Shown piece by piece: positions 1-10,440 of a stretch of 64,000 bases of DNA. A model generated the notes under the pieces. It saw only the letters and a list, made by a program, of their open reading frames with translations. It was not told the DNA's origin and ran no database searches. Made by a program: the position numbers and the translations under genes. Source of the DNA: Triglochin maritima (taxonomy: Eukaryota > Streptophyta > Magnoliopsida > Alismatales > Juncaginaceae); assembly GCA_963682175.1 (NCBI GenBank), contig OY821772.1, positions 54,892,925 through 54,956,924 of the forward strand, read 5' to 3'. Numbering within the stretch: the stretch's first letter is position 1; the number at the start of each line of letters is the position of its first letter.

Positions 1-189
1 AGTAACCAAATATCCATGCTAATGACCAAAAAAAGTATTTTTGAGCACTTTGTAGCCTTTAAACTGTTATTTTTTTACGTGGCATACATAATTTCATTAA
101 TTAATTAAAGTCATACATATAAATTGCATGTGTTAATGGGTAGTTATTTTGATAGAATAAACTGCTTGGAGATGATTCTAACGATGCTC

Positions 190-1311
190 TACACAATAAC
201 GGATCAAAGATGCACAACGGAATAGAAACAAAATGAATATTGATGCGGAAAACTAACTTCTGGTCATCTCCTAAACTTATTGCAACAAGAAACACACGCA
301 AGATAAAATAAGTAAGAAATAATAAACGCACACCTGAAATAATCCACGACACACGTATTTTACAATGTTCAGCAACGTGCCTACGTCCTTCAGGGTCTCC
401 TACGAGTTTCCTTTTATTCTTCCGCATCTCCAACAAGAGAAACAATTGAGATTACAAGTTTATGGAGGTAATATGTTTTCCAAAGCATTTTAGATCTCTG
501 TGTAGCCTTAATCTCTTAATACTCAATGAAGGAAATAAGAATGGTACGTTCTACACAAATTATGACAAATGAACCCATAAATGGATGACTAAAAAAACAT
601 GCAAAACAGAACAGAAAACGTGGGCAACGGTCTACCAGAATTCTCTGTCGGTCGACCGAAGCAGTTACCAGGAACTATTCATGTTAATTTCGATTGACCG
701 ATGACCACGCGCGGTCGACCGCTCCACGGTTGTCTTCATCTCCGAACCACTTTTCGGTCGACCGGAATCACCATCGGTCGATCGTTCTTGACTCCAAAAA
801 AGTTCATGTTATTTTCGGTCGAACGGTGTTCAATACCGGTCGACCATACCCAACATTCGAAAAGTGCATGTTATTTTCGGTCGACTGAGCTTCCCCACTG
901 GTCGACCGTACCTTCACATTTGTGAGCTCTTGTTAAAATTGGTTAACCGAACTCCTCGATTGGTCGACCGTTTTAACTTGTCTTTGTATGCTTAACAAAT
1001 ATAAATCAATTTTCAACAGAAACTACCCCACACAAAATCTATAAATAATATTTTTTGTCCCAATTGTTGCCACGTTAATTATTCTACCATCCTCTTCTTA
1101 AATTTCTCCCAAGAGGATCATTCTTTATCAAGTCTAGGGAAAACAATTGGAGATCAATTCCTTAAAGTTTTGCTTCCGCATCAAGGTTCCATATATAATG
1201 TCTTTGCTACCAAATTGTAAGTATTTATTTCTTGTTATTTTATATGAAATTTATGGATCATGATATTATATATTGTGTTTTTAACGTTATTGAACACCCT
1301 TATTTCTAACA
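190..1311 (-). mobile_element. Probable Copia-type LTR (degenerate, boundaries uncertain)
   Basis: Read on the minus strand, the right edge begins TGTTAGAAATAAGGG, a common plant Copia LTR start, and a GCGGAAGC-type motif lies near it, as in many plant Copia LTRs. No internal coding region adjoins it, so it is a solo LTR or fragment. I could not fix the left edge or a clean target duplication. The middle (about 629-975) carries the GGTCGACC palindrome array described separately. The family assignment is inference from terminal motifs only. Confidence 0.4.
629..980. repeat. GGTCGACC palindrome array, locus 1
   Basis: Many exact or one- to two-base variants of CGGTCGACCG occur here. They tend to come in doublets about 20-22 bp apart, for example near 755/775, 816/837, 877/899 and 939/960, with longer gaps between doublets. 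The stretch is non-coding; the ORFs that cross it are by-products of the repeats. The same motif organisation returns at about 17.8-18.4, 30.4, 44.2-44.7 and 54.7-55.3 kb. Confidence 0.75.
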
Positions 1312-1764
1312 CAAACATCACATAATATCACATCCTATTCACATATCTCAATCTTCTCATGGACTTTAAGTAAATAACCAACTTCTTGACTGCATCCTTC
1401 GTGGTCATTCTTTCACTTAGGAGAATTCTTACAACAGATGACCAACCTTCATTATTTCTAACAAGGTGTGACCAATTCCTTCTCTTTCTCTAATCCAAGT
1501 CTTCTGCTGGCAAACTTGAACCAGCGATTCCCATTATATTCTCAGGAAAATTCTCTTCGATGTATTTTTGAATACCCATACCATCTATGAAGGCTTCGTC
1601 TGTGGGTTTTTTTCCTTCTTCCGGTGAACATCTCTAACAAGAGTATTCCAAAACTTACACGTCCCATAGGGTCGATAAAGGCCTTCCTGTTCATCACTCT
1701 GCAACAACAATCGAGCGAATCGCATTGAATCTCAATATCTCATTAATTTACTATAACATGACTC
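1312..1764. other. Intergenic, no feature recognised
   Basis: AT-rich sequence with no supported ORF, no splice-like structure and no recognisable transposon end. Confidence 0.5.
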
Positions 1765-1773
1765 ATTGTAAAG

Positions 1774-3023
1774 GCAAAATTTGACCATTTATGCTTCAAG
1801 TTACCCAACCTCTGAAAAATAGTCCATATTTTGGCTCTCTCTGAAAAATATGTTTATCTTTCCACTTCTCCCCAAAATACCACTGCCTAAACCATGTGGA
1901 ACCGTTCCCTTCCAATCCCCCCTTTTTTCTCTCTTTTAGTCCTCAAAAATCGTGCAGTGAACAGTTCATATCGCGAACATATCGAGCGCATCGAATTTAT
2001 AGTTCTTCACACCCAAATGATTCGAATTCTGTTCATCATAAAACGCCCTCAAAAAACCGTGTGTTGAAAAGTCGTGTTTTTAAAAAAAATCTAAATTATC
2101 GAGCACATATCACGCACACATCAAACCCATAGACTTCACAGTTCTCCACACCCAAAAATCGTGCGGTGAAAAGTCGTTTTTTTCAGAAAATCTAAATTAT
2201 CGGTCATATCGCGCACATATCGAGCACATCGAACTCATCGAAATTACAGTTCTCCACACCCAAACGATTCGAATTCCGTTCGTCATAAGACGTTCTAAAA
2301 AATCGAGCACATTCTATTGAGCCTCTGTCGAGCTCTATTTAACACATCAATACAAACTCAATAAACTGTTGTCGAGCTTTATTGAGCTCAAATGTAAAAC
2401 AAATCGAGTCTATCAAGCACAACAATCGTATTTCTATTGATCTCATATCGAGTCCATCGAGCTTCGTTGGAAACTCAGAAGATAAGTCCGACTTCCATCG
2501 ATTCAATCCACTCCACAAAACACTCAGTCTAATCTTATCGAACTAACATGCAAAAGTAATCGAGCATATCGAGCACAACAATCGCGTTCCTATCGAACTC
2601 ATATCGAGCCGATCGAGCTTCGTTGGAAACACAAAAGATGCCCTTTTTGTATCAAAACTGTTAGAATTCCTAATAAATCCCCAAGCCTAAAAATACATTG
2701 TGTTTGAACCCCAGACCGACCCATCGAAGTGGACATAAGGAGTATGAGTCAATCCTAACACAAACCCCTCATATCACTTTCTGAACATACACAAACAACT
2801 CCTCCAAAATACATCTGTATTCGATGACGACGGGGAAGGATTGCGTGAAAGAGAGAGAGAGAGAGAGAGATAAGATGAGTGACAGAGAGGAGTTTTTGGT
2901 GTTTTTAAAGACAAGAGTATTTTGGGTAGAATGCGAAATATAATCATATTTTCCAGAAACTGTCAAAATGTGACATTTTTTCTACAGGTTGGGTAACTTG
3001 GAGTATAAATTGTCAAATTTTCC
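1774..3023. mobile_element. Non-autonomous Mutator-like TIR element
   Basis: The ends form inverted repeats of about 40 bp. The shared core is AAAATTTGAC then a few bases and CAAGTTACCCAACCT, near 1777-1815 on the left and inverted near 2985-3022 on the right. The flanks 1765-1773 (attgtaaag) and 3024-3032 (cttgcaaag) look like a 9-bp target duplication with two mismatches, which fits a Mutator-type insertion. No transposase is encoded. The interior (about 1940-2640) is an irregular repeat field rich in TATCGAGC and CACATCGAA. A (GA)n run lies near 2850. Confidence 0.65.
1940..2640. repeat. Irregular TCGAGC-rich repeat inside the Mutator-like element
   Basis: Phrases such as AGTTCTCCACACCCAAA, ATCGTGCGGTGAAAAGTCG and ATATCGAGCACATCGAA recur at irregular intervals of roughly 100-160 bp. 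Repeated segments inside a non-autonomous element are common in Mutator-like and other TIR elements. No coding potential is seen. Confidence 0.6.
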
Positions 3024-3242
3024 CTTGCAAAGTTGGTTTAGAATGACTAGGTCATACAATTAGTTGGGTTGTGTTATTTTTTTGTTAAGATAATACATAA
3101 AAGAGGACTTTGCTATATATGTTCAAATTGAGATACCAAATAACATGAATATCAATGTTTTCATACTATAAAATATCTTTAACAATATATATGTTCAATT
3201 CTCAAACAAAATTTAAAAAAAATTAAAAATACCCTACACGAG

Positions 3243-3930
3243 TATTGAGAATTGAACTTAATCCTATGTGGCAACTTAACCCTATGTGGCGTCCTAGTCA
3301 CCCGCCACATCATCAGTGCTTGATGACACATCAAGGAGGAGATGAGTCAACACATGAGAAGACAAAAGGTTGAGGGAGTGGAAGAGACAAGAGTCTTTTC
3401 ATTTTTTGAGTAATTTTCGTCCTAATTATGTATGCAATTTAAGTAGAGGGTGTAATGATCTTCAATGATCATGTTTATGTAGTCTTTATGTTTGGAAGTT
3501 GTAGGGTCATGTAAGTGCCTATATAAAGCACTAGAATTCACCATTTGTAACACAACAACAACAAAACAACAACATATATCAAGCATTAGAAGTTGAGTCA
3601 CGAAATTGTGTGAGAAAAGAGTGAGTATGTGAGTAGAAAGAAGAAGAAGAATGTGCATTGCAAAATCGGTTTTTTTGCTTTGTAAGTAGAGAGCCACCTT
3701 CTTTCCTTCGTGCCCCCCAGTAACATAGATCAAGAATGGATCTAGTGGAATCAAAAGAAGGCAAAATGAATGGTGATCAGGGTGGTCTAAGGCAGCACAC
3801 GAGGCGCGCCTTTTAGACCGCCAATTGGCGGTTGGGGACCGCCAATCAGCGGTCCTTGTAGCCCAGGAGACGGGTAATCTCCTGTGGTGGGTTGATCAGT
3901 AGCTCCCCGTCCTCCTCCCGTCCTCCAACA
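3243..3930 (+). mobile_element. Solo LTR of the 62-kb-type Copia family, TSD ACGAG
   Basis: The termini match the LTRs of the Copia elements at 5604-6259 and 62134-62778: start TATTGAGAATTGAAC and end CTCCAACA. It is flanked by an identical 5-bp duplication, ACGAG at 3238-3242 and 3931-3935. No internal region is present, so this is a solo LTR left by LTR-LTR recombination. The LTR starts with TA rather than TG. The two related elements show the same start directly after their purine tract, so this is a family trait and not a local mutation. Confidence 0.85.
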
Positions 3931-3935
3931 ACGAG

Positions 3936-4540
3936 ATGGTAAACGTATCATTTTCAGGCAGAATTTCAATGCTCATGTAAGATCATGTATTTTTCATGTC
4001 AAATCATGTTCTATTTATCTCATATATACTTTACGGCCTCCCCGACTCAAGTTTCCAATCGTGGAATGAGTCAACTCGTTTTGAAATTTGTGATATTATA
4101 TTGTGTCATGCAATATTGTGTCATGTAGTATTAGAAATTACAGAAATAAAGGGGAACAAATTTCTTACCTGGGGGCAATAGAATCAATAGAACCTCTAAT
4201 TCCAATGGTGTTTGTTTAATTGGATCTTCTTACTAATTATTCAAGTTACTTTTATTTCTAATCATCACATGCATGCTTTCCACAAGGTCTAACATGCATG
4301 TGATCATGTGAAACTTCCCCATGTGGTCTTATTGATCTCCAAGTAGTTACTCCCATAGTTTCATGTGGGAAAATACCAGGAAAATGACAACATGAATTCT
4401 TCCAACATCAATGACAAAGACAACAGGCTAATTAATATTTATATTTTGACTTTTACAGGTTGCAAAACCTAACACTCAAGAAACTAAATTGAGGAAGCTT
4501 GAAGTCAACTCCTGAGCATTCTTTGATCTAATACAATTGA
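3936..4540. other. Intergenic / upstream region of the secreted peptide gene
   Basis: AT-rich, no ORF of interest. It should contain the upstream control region of the gene at 4597, but no specific element beyond the TATA-like site is claimed. Confidence 0.5.
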
Positions 4541-4543
4541 AGT

Positions 4544-4552
4544 TATATATAG
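4544..4552 (+). promoter_or_regulatory. TATA-box candidate of the secreted peptide gene
   Basis: TATATATAG lies about 50 bp before the ATG at 4597, a usual distance for a plant gene with a very short 5' leader. Position-based inference only. Confidence 0.45.
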
Positions 4553-4596
4553 TGCGCATAGCATGCATGCAGTTATTGGAGTAATCCATCCTCAAC

Positions 4597-4950
4597 ATGG
4601 ACTCGACAACCAAGGTGTTGGTATTGGTGATGGTGTTAGTGCAAGTGACATGCTGTTTATCTGCAAGAAATCCTCCTTTTCCTCCACCAATCGCATACCT
4701 TGATGGGAATCCATATGGTTTCCAAAACAAATTTCCTCCTCTTCCTCGTCAACCTCCATCTGGTTATCACGGTTATGATTATCATTATCCTTTCTCCAAC
4801 CCTTATGTCCCTCCTCCTCCACCTCATCCATCATTGGCGCCTTCACCTACTGGCCAAGGTAGTGGTGGTGGTGGTGGTGGCACGGACACATCTCGATCCG
4901 GCACTGACTATGGTTGCTTGCACAAGCGGTGGTGGTGTTGGAGAAGATAG
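4597..4950 (+). CDS. Small secreted Pro/Gly-rich peptide with DYGC-x6-CWR tail
   Basis: A 117-aa single-exon protein of unknown function. Residues 1 to about 23 form a signal peptide (short polar start, long Leu/Val core, cleavage probably after CLSA). The mature part is rich in Pro, Tyr and His (about 24-90) and has a Gly6 run near 93-98. It ends in a basic aromatic tail, SGTDYGCLHKRWWCWRR. The mature protein has just two cysteines, Cys107 and Cys114, which could form one disulfide. The same tail (DYGC, six residues, CWR, final basic residue) is encoded by the interrupted gene at 16850-18985, so this is a two-member family in the window. The start is chosen because it opens directly on the signal peptide behind a TATA-like site. 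An apoplastic or wall-associated peptide is a plausible role but is inference. I do not recognise a named family. Confidence 0.8.
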   Translation: MDSTTKVLVLVMVLVQVTCCLSARNPPFPPPIAYLDGNPYGFQNKFPPLPRQPPSGYHGYDYHYPFSNPYVPPPPPHPSLAPSPTGQGSGGGGGGTDTSRSGTDYGCLHKRWWCWRR

Positions 4951-5598
4951 ATTGTGGTAGATGGAGATTTGTGTTGGGAGTATGATCTCACATTTTGTTT
5001 GTAAAAGTTTAAGGCATGCATGTTTTTTTTTCTACAATAAGTGTCATCTTCGTTTTACATCTCTTTTGGGTTCAATTATTATGAATGTCATTACTATGAT
5101 TGAGCGGAGAGAATAAGATACATATTGTGTCTTTGTAATCATTGCTACACGTTTCGTTGAACACCATTAAAATAAATAAATAAAGTTGGATTTTGGTTGA
5201 CATGCACCAGTTGAATCATTTGATGATCATATACATATGTGGTATTCTCATTTATTTCAGGATAAGCTACAAAATAACCGCTAATTTCATATATTATCAC
5301 GAACAGCTATGCCTATTGGCTTTTACAGCAATGATGCGATGCGATGCTTCCCGCTAGCAACATAAATTTCTCTAAATCATACACATCCACAACTGTCATT
5401 AAGTAATTTTTATTACAATACTATTTCAAGTTAAATACCAAACTTCCTAAACCACTTCAATTCCACAAGAAATAGTTCGATCCAAGACGAGCAAATAGGT
5501 TGGATTCTCTTTGATGCATGGATGCTACGTACACAAAGAGGTGTTGCTGTCCTAGTACTGGTGCTTAATTATGCTCTTCGATAGGATTCCTTCTTCAG
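4951..5598. other. Downstream and intergenic region
   Basis: A polyadenylation-like AATAAATAAATAAAG run lies near 5171-5185. The remaining sequence shows no gene or repeat I can support. Confidence 0.4.
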
Positions 5599-5603
5599 CT
5601 AGA

Positions 5604-6259
5604 TGTTAGATGCAGGAGAAAGACGGGGAGCACCAAACCAAGTCACTCCTGAAAGTCGCCCTCCACCATACGCACATGGACCGCCAATTAGCGGTCCCAA
5701 ACCACCAATTGACGGTTCAGAAGTTGCGCATAGTGTGCGGTTTTTGCTCGCCTTGTTCTCCATACTGATGACATTCTATTGCCATCACTAGAACCATACT
5801 TTGATTTACTCAATTGGTGGACACGAATGAAAGAAGAAAACTTACTTAACACTCATAAGCAAAACGGGATTTGCACCAAACACTCATTTTTTTCTTTCTT
5901 TTTCCTCACTTACATTCTTCTTTCTTTTTCTCTTTTTCACTCATTCTATGATTTGTTACAAATGGAGAACTCTTGTGCTTATATAGGCACTTACAATGAC
6001 TTTTCAACTTAGCCTAAAACATAAACATAACATACACTACATAAAAATGATTATTTAAGATCATTACAACCTCTACTTAAATTGCATCATAAAATAAGGA
6101 CGAAAATCATTGAGAAATGAAGAGACTCTTTGTCTCTTCCTTTCCTTCAACCTTTCATCTTCCAACTTGTTGAGTCATCAACTTCTAGATGACTCACCCT
6201 CCATAGATGATGTGGCTAGTGACTAGGATGTCACCTAGGATTAAGTTCAATTCTCAATA
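5604..6259 (-). repeat. 3' LTR of Copia copy A
   Basis: About 656 bp, matching 62134-62778 over its length and 3243-3930 at its ends and in part of its body. It contains the ACCGCCAATTAGCGGT-type inverted repeat near 5679-5720 that is also seen in the other two copies (near 62215-62245 and 3820-3865). Confidence 0.8.
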
Positions 6260-6306
6260 CTCCTCCTTGAACTTAATCTTCTTCCATCCACCATCCCAAG
6301 ATGGTT

Positions 6307-7463
6307 TCACAACTTCACATACAAACGGATTGGTAGGGCTTTTGGTTTGTGTGAGAAGACACACAATGTGCAACTCATTTGTCGTCTCGTAGATTTCACG
6401 AAGTGTCTTAATCTCCTTGGTCTCATCTCGTCTTGTTTGTCGGATGGAACTGTTTCATATTCAGTGGGGTTGGCAATCTCCTCTTCCTGTTCTTCATTTG
6501 ACACTTCTGAAATCTCCACTTTGGAGTCCCATGTTACTTCCTCGTTAACCTGCACATCAAGTTTTGTGCTCCTATCATCAAGTTTTATTCTTTTCTCCTT
6601 TGGTACATGTGCATAGGCGACGCTCCCAAACACCTTCAGATGTGCCACAGTTGGCTTGTAGCCACTCCAAGCTTCTTGTGGAGTTACTTCCTCCAAGGTT
6701 GCGGTTTTACAACGATTCAACGTGTACACCGCACAAGCCACCGCCTCGGCCCATAGTTCTTTTGACACGTTCTTGCTCTTTAACATACTTTGAACCATGT
6801 CCATGATTGTTCTATTCTTTCTCTCGGCTACACCATTTTGTTGTGGCGAGTATGGAGCGGTTAAATGGTGTTTTATGCCACGTTCCACACAAAAGTTGTT
6901 GAACTCGGTTGATGTGAACTCTCCTCCTCGATCAAACCTCAATATCTTGATGGTATTGCCACTTTGTTTCTCCACATATGCCTTGAACTTCTTGAATATG
7001 AGAAATGCCTCAGATTTCTCCTTCAGGAAGTACACCCACGTCTTGCGTGAAAAATCATCAATAAAGGTTAAGAAATAACGATTCTTACTAATAGAGTGTG
7101 GAGTGATCGGTCCACAAATGTCGGTATGTACCAACTCTAGCACCTTCTTTGCTCTATATTCAGTTTTTTTAGAAAACTCTTCCTTGGTAATTTTCCAACC
7201 ATGCAACCTTCACAAAATCCTTCTTTAGATTTGATCATCGGCAAGCCATGCACCATTCCCTTTTGTGCCATTTCTTGGAGCCCACCAAAGTTCAAGTGTC
7301 CAAGTCGCATATGCCACAACCAATCAAAATCAAAGCATGCATTCAAACATCTAGCACGAGCACATGTTAGATTCAACTTAAACATTCGATTTTTGGATGT
7401 CTCTACCTTTGCAATCAAGTGCCCATCTTGTCCTCGCACGGTCATGTGTCGATCATTCATCAA
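6307..7463 (-). pseudogene. Copia integrase and pre-integrase remains (copy A)
   Basis: Two overlapping reading frames. The first (about 7137-7463) carries the pre-integrase H-H-C-C zinc site (WHMRLGHLNF, then CEGCMVGK). The second (6307-7206) carries the integrase core: HTDICGP with the first Asp, FIDDFSRKTWVYFL, FDRGGEFTS with the second Asp, and QNGVAERKNRT with the Glu. The frame break near 7140-7206 splits one ancestral polyprotein. After the integrase C-terminal region the sequence runs into an unrelated short tail, because the RT/RNase H part is deleted. Not functional. Confidence 0.85.
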
Positions 7464-7694
7464 GATCGTGAACCCTTTCTCCAGGAGTTATCCCATGCTT
7501 AGTATGTTTGTCTTCATATCAGGCACAAAGTAGACGTTGGAAATGAGATTTTGTGATTCATCCTTCACTTGAATCATGATGTGCCCTTTCCCCTCCACAC
7601 GCACCTTTGATGCATCTCAAATCGAGACATGCCCATGCACTCCCTCTTCCAAGTGTGCGAACATGTGTCTATTCCCACACATGTGATTGCTTGA

Positions 7695-8186
7695 TCACGT
7701 ATCGAGATACCAAATACCTTCTTGTTCGGTTTCCATTCCTTTGTCGGCAAGCAAAACCACTCCACCATCACAAGCATTCTCCTCCACGGCAACAAGGTTG
7801 GAGTTTTCTTCCACCCTTTTCTTTAACCAACATTCGCTTGCATAGTGTCCATGCTTCACATAATTGAAGCACTCAGTCTCCTTCTTTGATCCACGATCAC
7901 TACGGCCAAGGTTGGAGCTCTCCTCCACCTTCTTTTACGACCAACATTCTCTCGCAAAATGGCCACGCTTCCCACCTCTTCCTTGATCGGCGTTGCGAGG
8001 CTTCTCCTCCTTGAGCGACATCTTTGCTTGCAACGCCTCCTCCAACACATCTTGCCTCTTCTTTTTCTTTCTTTGCTCGTGTGCCTCCAACAAGCTTACT
8101 AGGTTGTCGACTGTCATCTTCTCGAGGTCCTTTGATTCTTCGATGGCACACACAATATTTTCGAAGTCTTCGGTGAGAGAACACAA
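7695..8186 (-). pseudogene. Copia gag remains with zinc knuckle (copy A)
   Basis: Two frames. The upstream one (about 7935-8186) has a charged gag segment ([20 protein letters not shown]), the usual Copia gag region before the knuckle. The other (7695-7928) has CFNYVKHGHYASEC, a CCHC knuckle whose second Cys is Tyr, followed by the protease start WYLDT and a stop codon where the active-site motif should continue. It is cut at 8186 by the junction with the next element. Confidence 0.75.
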
Positions 8187-8589
8187 TGTGGCGTGGCGTG
8201 GCGAGGCAGCGGGGGTTTTGGGGGAAATTAGAGGCTTTAGCCTCAGGGTGATGGGTGTATTTAATTTTTGGACCTCAGGTTAATTGTTTTTTTGCAATTA
8301 AGTCATTGACGGTTACAAGATTAAATACATACATACATACATATATATCATAGTCGATTTCCTCCTGAATATACACGTTTTATTCTCATGCTCTCTCTAC
8401 GAAAAAACCGTCCCTCTCCGGAGATTTTAGGTCTCCGAATCCAGAGTTGTTCTGCGCCCGATTCTTGCGAGGTTCCGCGCTGCTTTCGTGGTCCGTCGAC
8501 TCCGGTGTGCGCCTGATCGACGGTGAGACCGTTCTATCCCAAAATCAAAGCAGCACAACAACGTCGGCGGAGAGAAGGACAAATTATGT

Positions 8590-8831
8590 CGAGGTTGCAT
8601 TCTGTTGGCTCTGTCCAACGTGCTCTTCGATGTTTATAATTCGTCCTCCTCTGCCTCTGTGATTGCAAAGGATTTATGAGATGAGTTGGATAAAAAATAT
8701 AATATTGAGGACTTAGGTCATGAAAAGTATTATGTTGGAAAATTCCTGAAGTTTCAAATGGTGGAAGGCAAATCGGTTACTGAACAAGCCCATCAGTTTA
8801 TGATTCTAATCCATGGCTTAAAAGAGGCTGA
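8590..8831 (+). pseudogene. Copia gag, first part (copy B)
   Basis: Gag-like reading: a segment ending AKDL, a stop (TGA where a Trp codon is expected), then DELDKKYNIEDLGHEKYYVG and the EQAHQFMILIHGLKEAD block. Coding sequence stops at 8831, where the solo LTR is inserted. It resumes at 10031 with LPEKFLVMSIIEKFPRSWEDF, the continuation expected for a Copia gag. The 5' part of gag runs straight out of LTR-like sequence, so leader and LTR end are deleted. Confidence 0.75.
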
Positions 8832-10030
8832 TGATGAGAATTTTATTTATACCGCAAGTGCACGGCGTCAATGAAGACGTGGCAAGTACGGGTCGAACAC
8901 AAGGAGGGAGAGATATTGTTATTTTTGTGATTTTCGATTAGGGAAAGAAAGAAAGAGAAATATGTTTGGTTTGAGATTTTTGGTTTTTAATTTTCTAAAG
9001 AAAGAACAACAAAAGCAAATTAAAAATAAAGCAAAGATGGATGAGAGTCTAGCGGGTGGAGGTTTAGATATCGGGTTTTGTTTAGAGAAATCTGAAACTT
9101 ATAATAAATCACATTAGTTATAAAGCATTACATGATAAATGATTCAACATAAACTCAAGTAATCAAAGTATATTAACACGAAATTAAAATAATAACATCA
9201 TTCTTCTTCTCATCACCCTAAATCCGTCACCCCCACCCTTTGGAGAGAGTTAGAAACTCATGGATGGAGGGAATGAGAAAGGGTCCTAGAGAAACTACAA
9301 AAGAAAACTAAAAAAACAAAATAAACCAACAAAATTTTATTACTAAAGCATGGAAAGAAACAAGTCTTTTTTTACAACATCGTTTCGGGATTATTTATAG
9401 CCGATACAAGGGATCCAAGTATGAAATAGGAAAGTACACGCGTCATGACACGTCTGGACAAAATCTGGGAGCACGGATCGAAAGGGGTGCGGCGTTTTCG
9501 CCGCAAATTACATGTAATGGGCGGCGGAATCGCCGCAATTTTGGCTTAGATTTAATCCGGATTTTTCCTGTGTGTTTATGGTATGATTTAAATTTCATTT
9601 GCGCGTCCGGATTGATTTCTTTCCTTTCTTTTGAGCTCTGAATTAATTCTTCATATATTTGGAGATCCAAATTGATTTTTCTTTAGAATTTCTCCAAAAT
9701 AATATTTTGGTACTTGTAATTTGCAGTCGGGTCCTCGGGTTTTTGCAATTAAGTCACTAACTACATTTGTGCTTAGGTCATTGGCCTTTCTGTAATTAGG
9801 TCTTTGAATGCTTTTATGCTTGGATGGAATTCAATTTGAACCCCGATAATCTGGAACTTGGTCTTCATGACAGAAATAAGTCTCTTGCACGCGTTTATGC
9901 TTGGGTATGGGTAATTTGCATTCAGGTCCCTGCATTCTGTAAATAGGACTAAACACATACCTTAGTATCATTTATTGATATAAAATTAATCTAAATGCAA
10001 GACATATGATGCAATGTATGCAATGAATCA
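8832..10030 (+). mobile_element. Nested solo LTR, TGAT...ATCA, TSD GCTGA
   Basis: Starts TGATGAGAATTTTATTTATA and ends ATGCAATGAATCA, flanked by the identical 5-mer GCTGA at 8827-8831 and 10031-10035. Removing it joins the two halves of the surrounding gag reading frame. It shares the block ACCGCAAGTGCACGG, TGGCAAgTACGGGTCGA and (C)ACAgGGAGG with the solo LTR at 13474-15067, so both belong to one family. Orientation is assigned from this shared block. The class is not certain. Confidence 0.85.
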
Positions 10031-10440
10031 GCTGACATGAAGCTTCCTGAGAAGTTTCTGGTAATGTCAATTATTGAGAAGTTCCCTCGATCCTGGGAGG
10101 ACTTCGGGATGTCTCTAAAGCATAGGAGAGAAAAACTGACTATGGATGACCTCATGGTTGCTATTGCAATCGTGGAGGAACATCGAGGTGAAAAACCAAT
10201 GATGCCTGTAGAGTTCCAACCAAAGGTAAACGTATTAATTGGATCCTCATCTAAGTCGCATTTTAAAGGAAAACCACAATCTTCTAATAAGATAAAACCT
10301 AAGGCCAAAATCCAGAAAAGTCAACAAACAAACCATATTGGAACTGTGGACAGGTTGGGCACTGGACTAAGGATTGCCCTTCCAAGAAAGCCAAACGCCA
10401 ACAAGGTACCACTGAATCGACTCCACGGGTCAATGTATTG
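10031..10440 (+). pseudogene. Copia gag, second part with zinc knuckle (copy B)
   Basis: Carries LPEKFLVMSIIEKFPRSWEDF and the following KLTMDDLMVAIAIVEEHR. The CCHC knuckle (WNCGQVGHWTKDC, about 10335-10373) is readable only in the frame of the downstream pol ORF, so a frameshift lies just before it. The first knuckle Cys has become Tyr. Continuous with 8590-8831 apart from the inserted LTR. Confidence 0.75.

Larger units (their letters stand above)
5604..8186 (-). mobile_element. Truncated Copia retrotransposon (deletion derivative), copy A
   Basis: A minus-strand element. Its 3' LTR is 5604-6259 (TATTGAG start on the minus strand, end CTAACA at 5604), preceded by the purine tract AAGGAGGAG (inverted at 6260-6268). 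Inside it, read from high to low coordinates, are gag zinc-knuckle remains, a protease start, the pre-integrase and integrase domains, then almost at once the last codons of the polyprotein. The reverse transcriptase and RNase H regions are missing. The copy at 62134-64000 has its gap at the same place. The 5' part stops at about 8186, where it abuts the Copia element in the other orientation. The 5' LTR is absent. Confidence 0.85.

Noticed and set aside
629..980. CRISPR-like array
   Set aside because: Repeats are palindromic and short, spacing alternates, spacers are not uniform, and the DNA is plant nuclear.
7993..8283. Plus-strand ORF of 96 codons
   Set aside because: Antisense shadow of Copia gag crossing the element junction.
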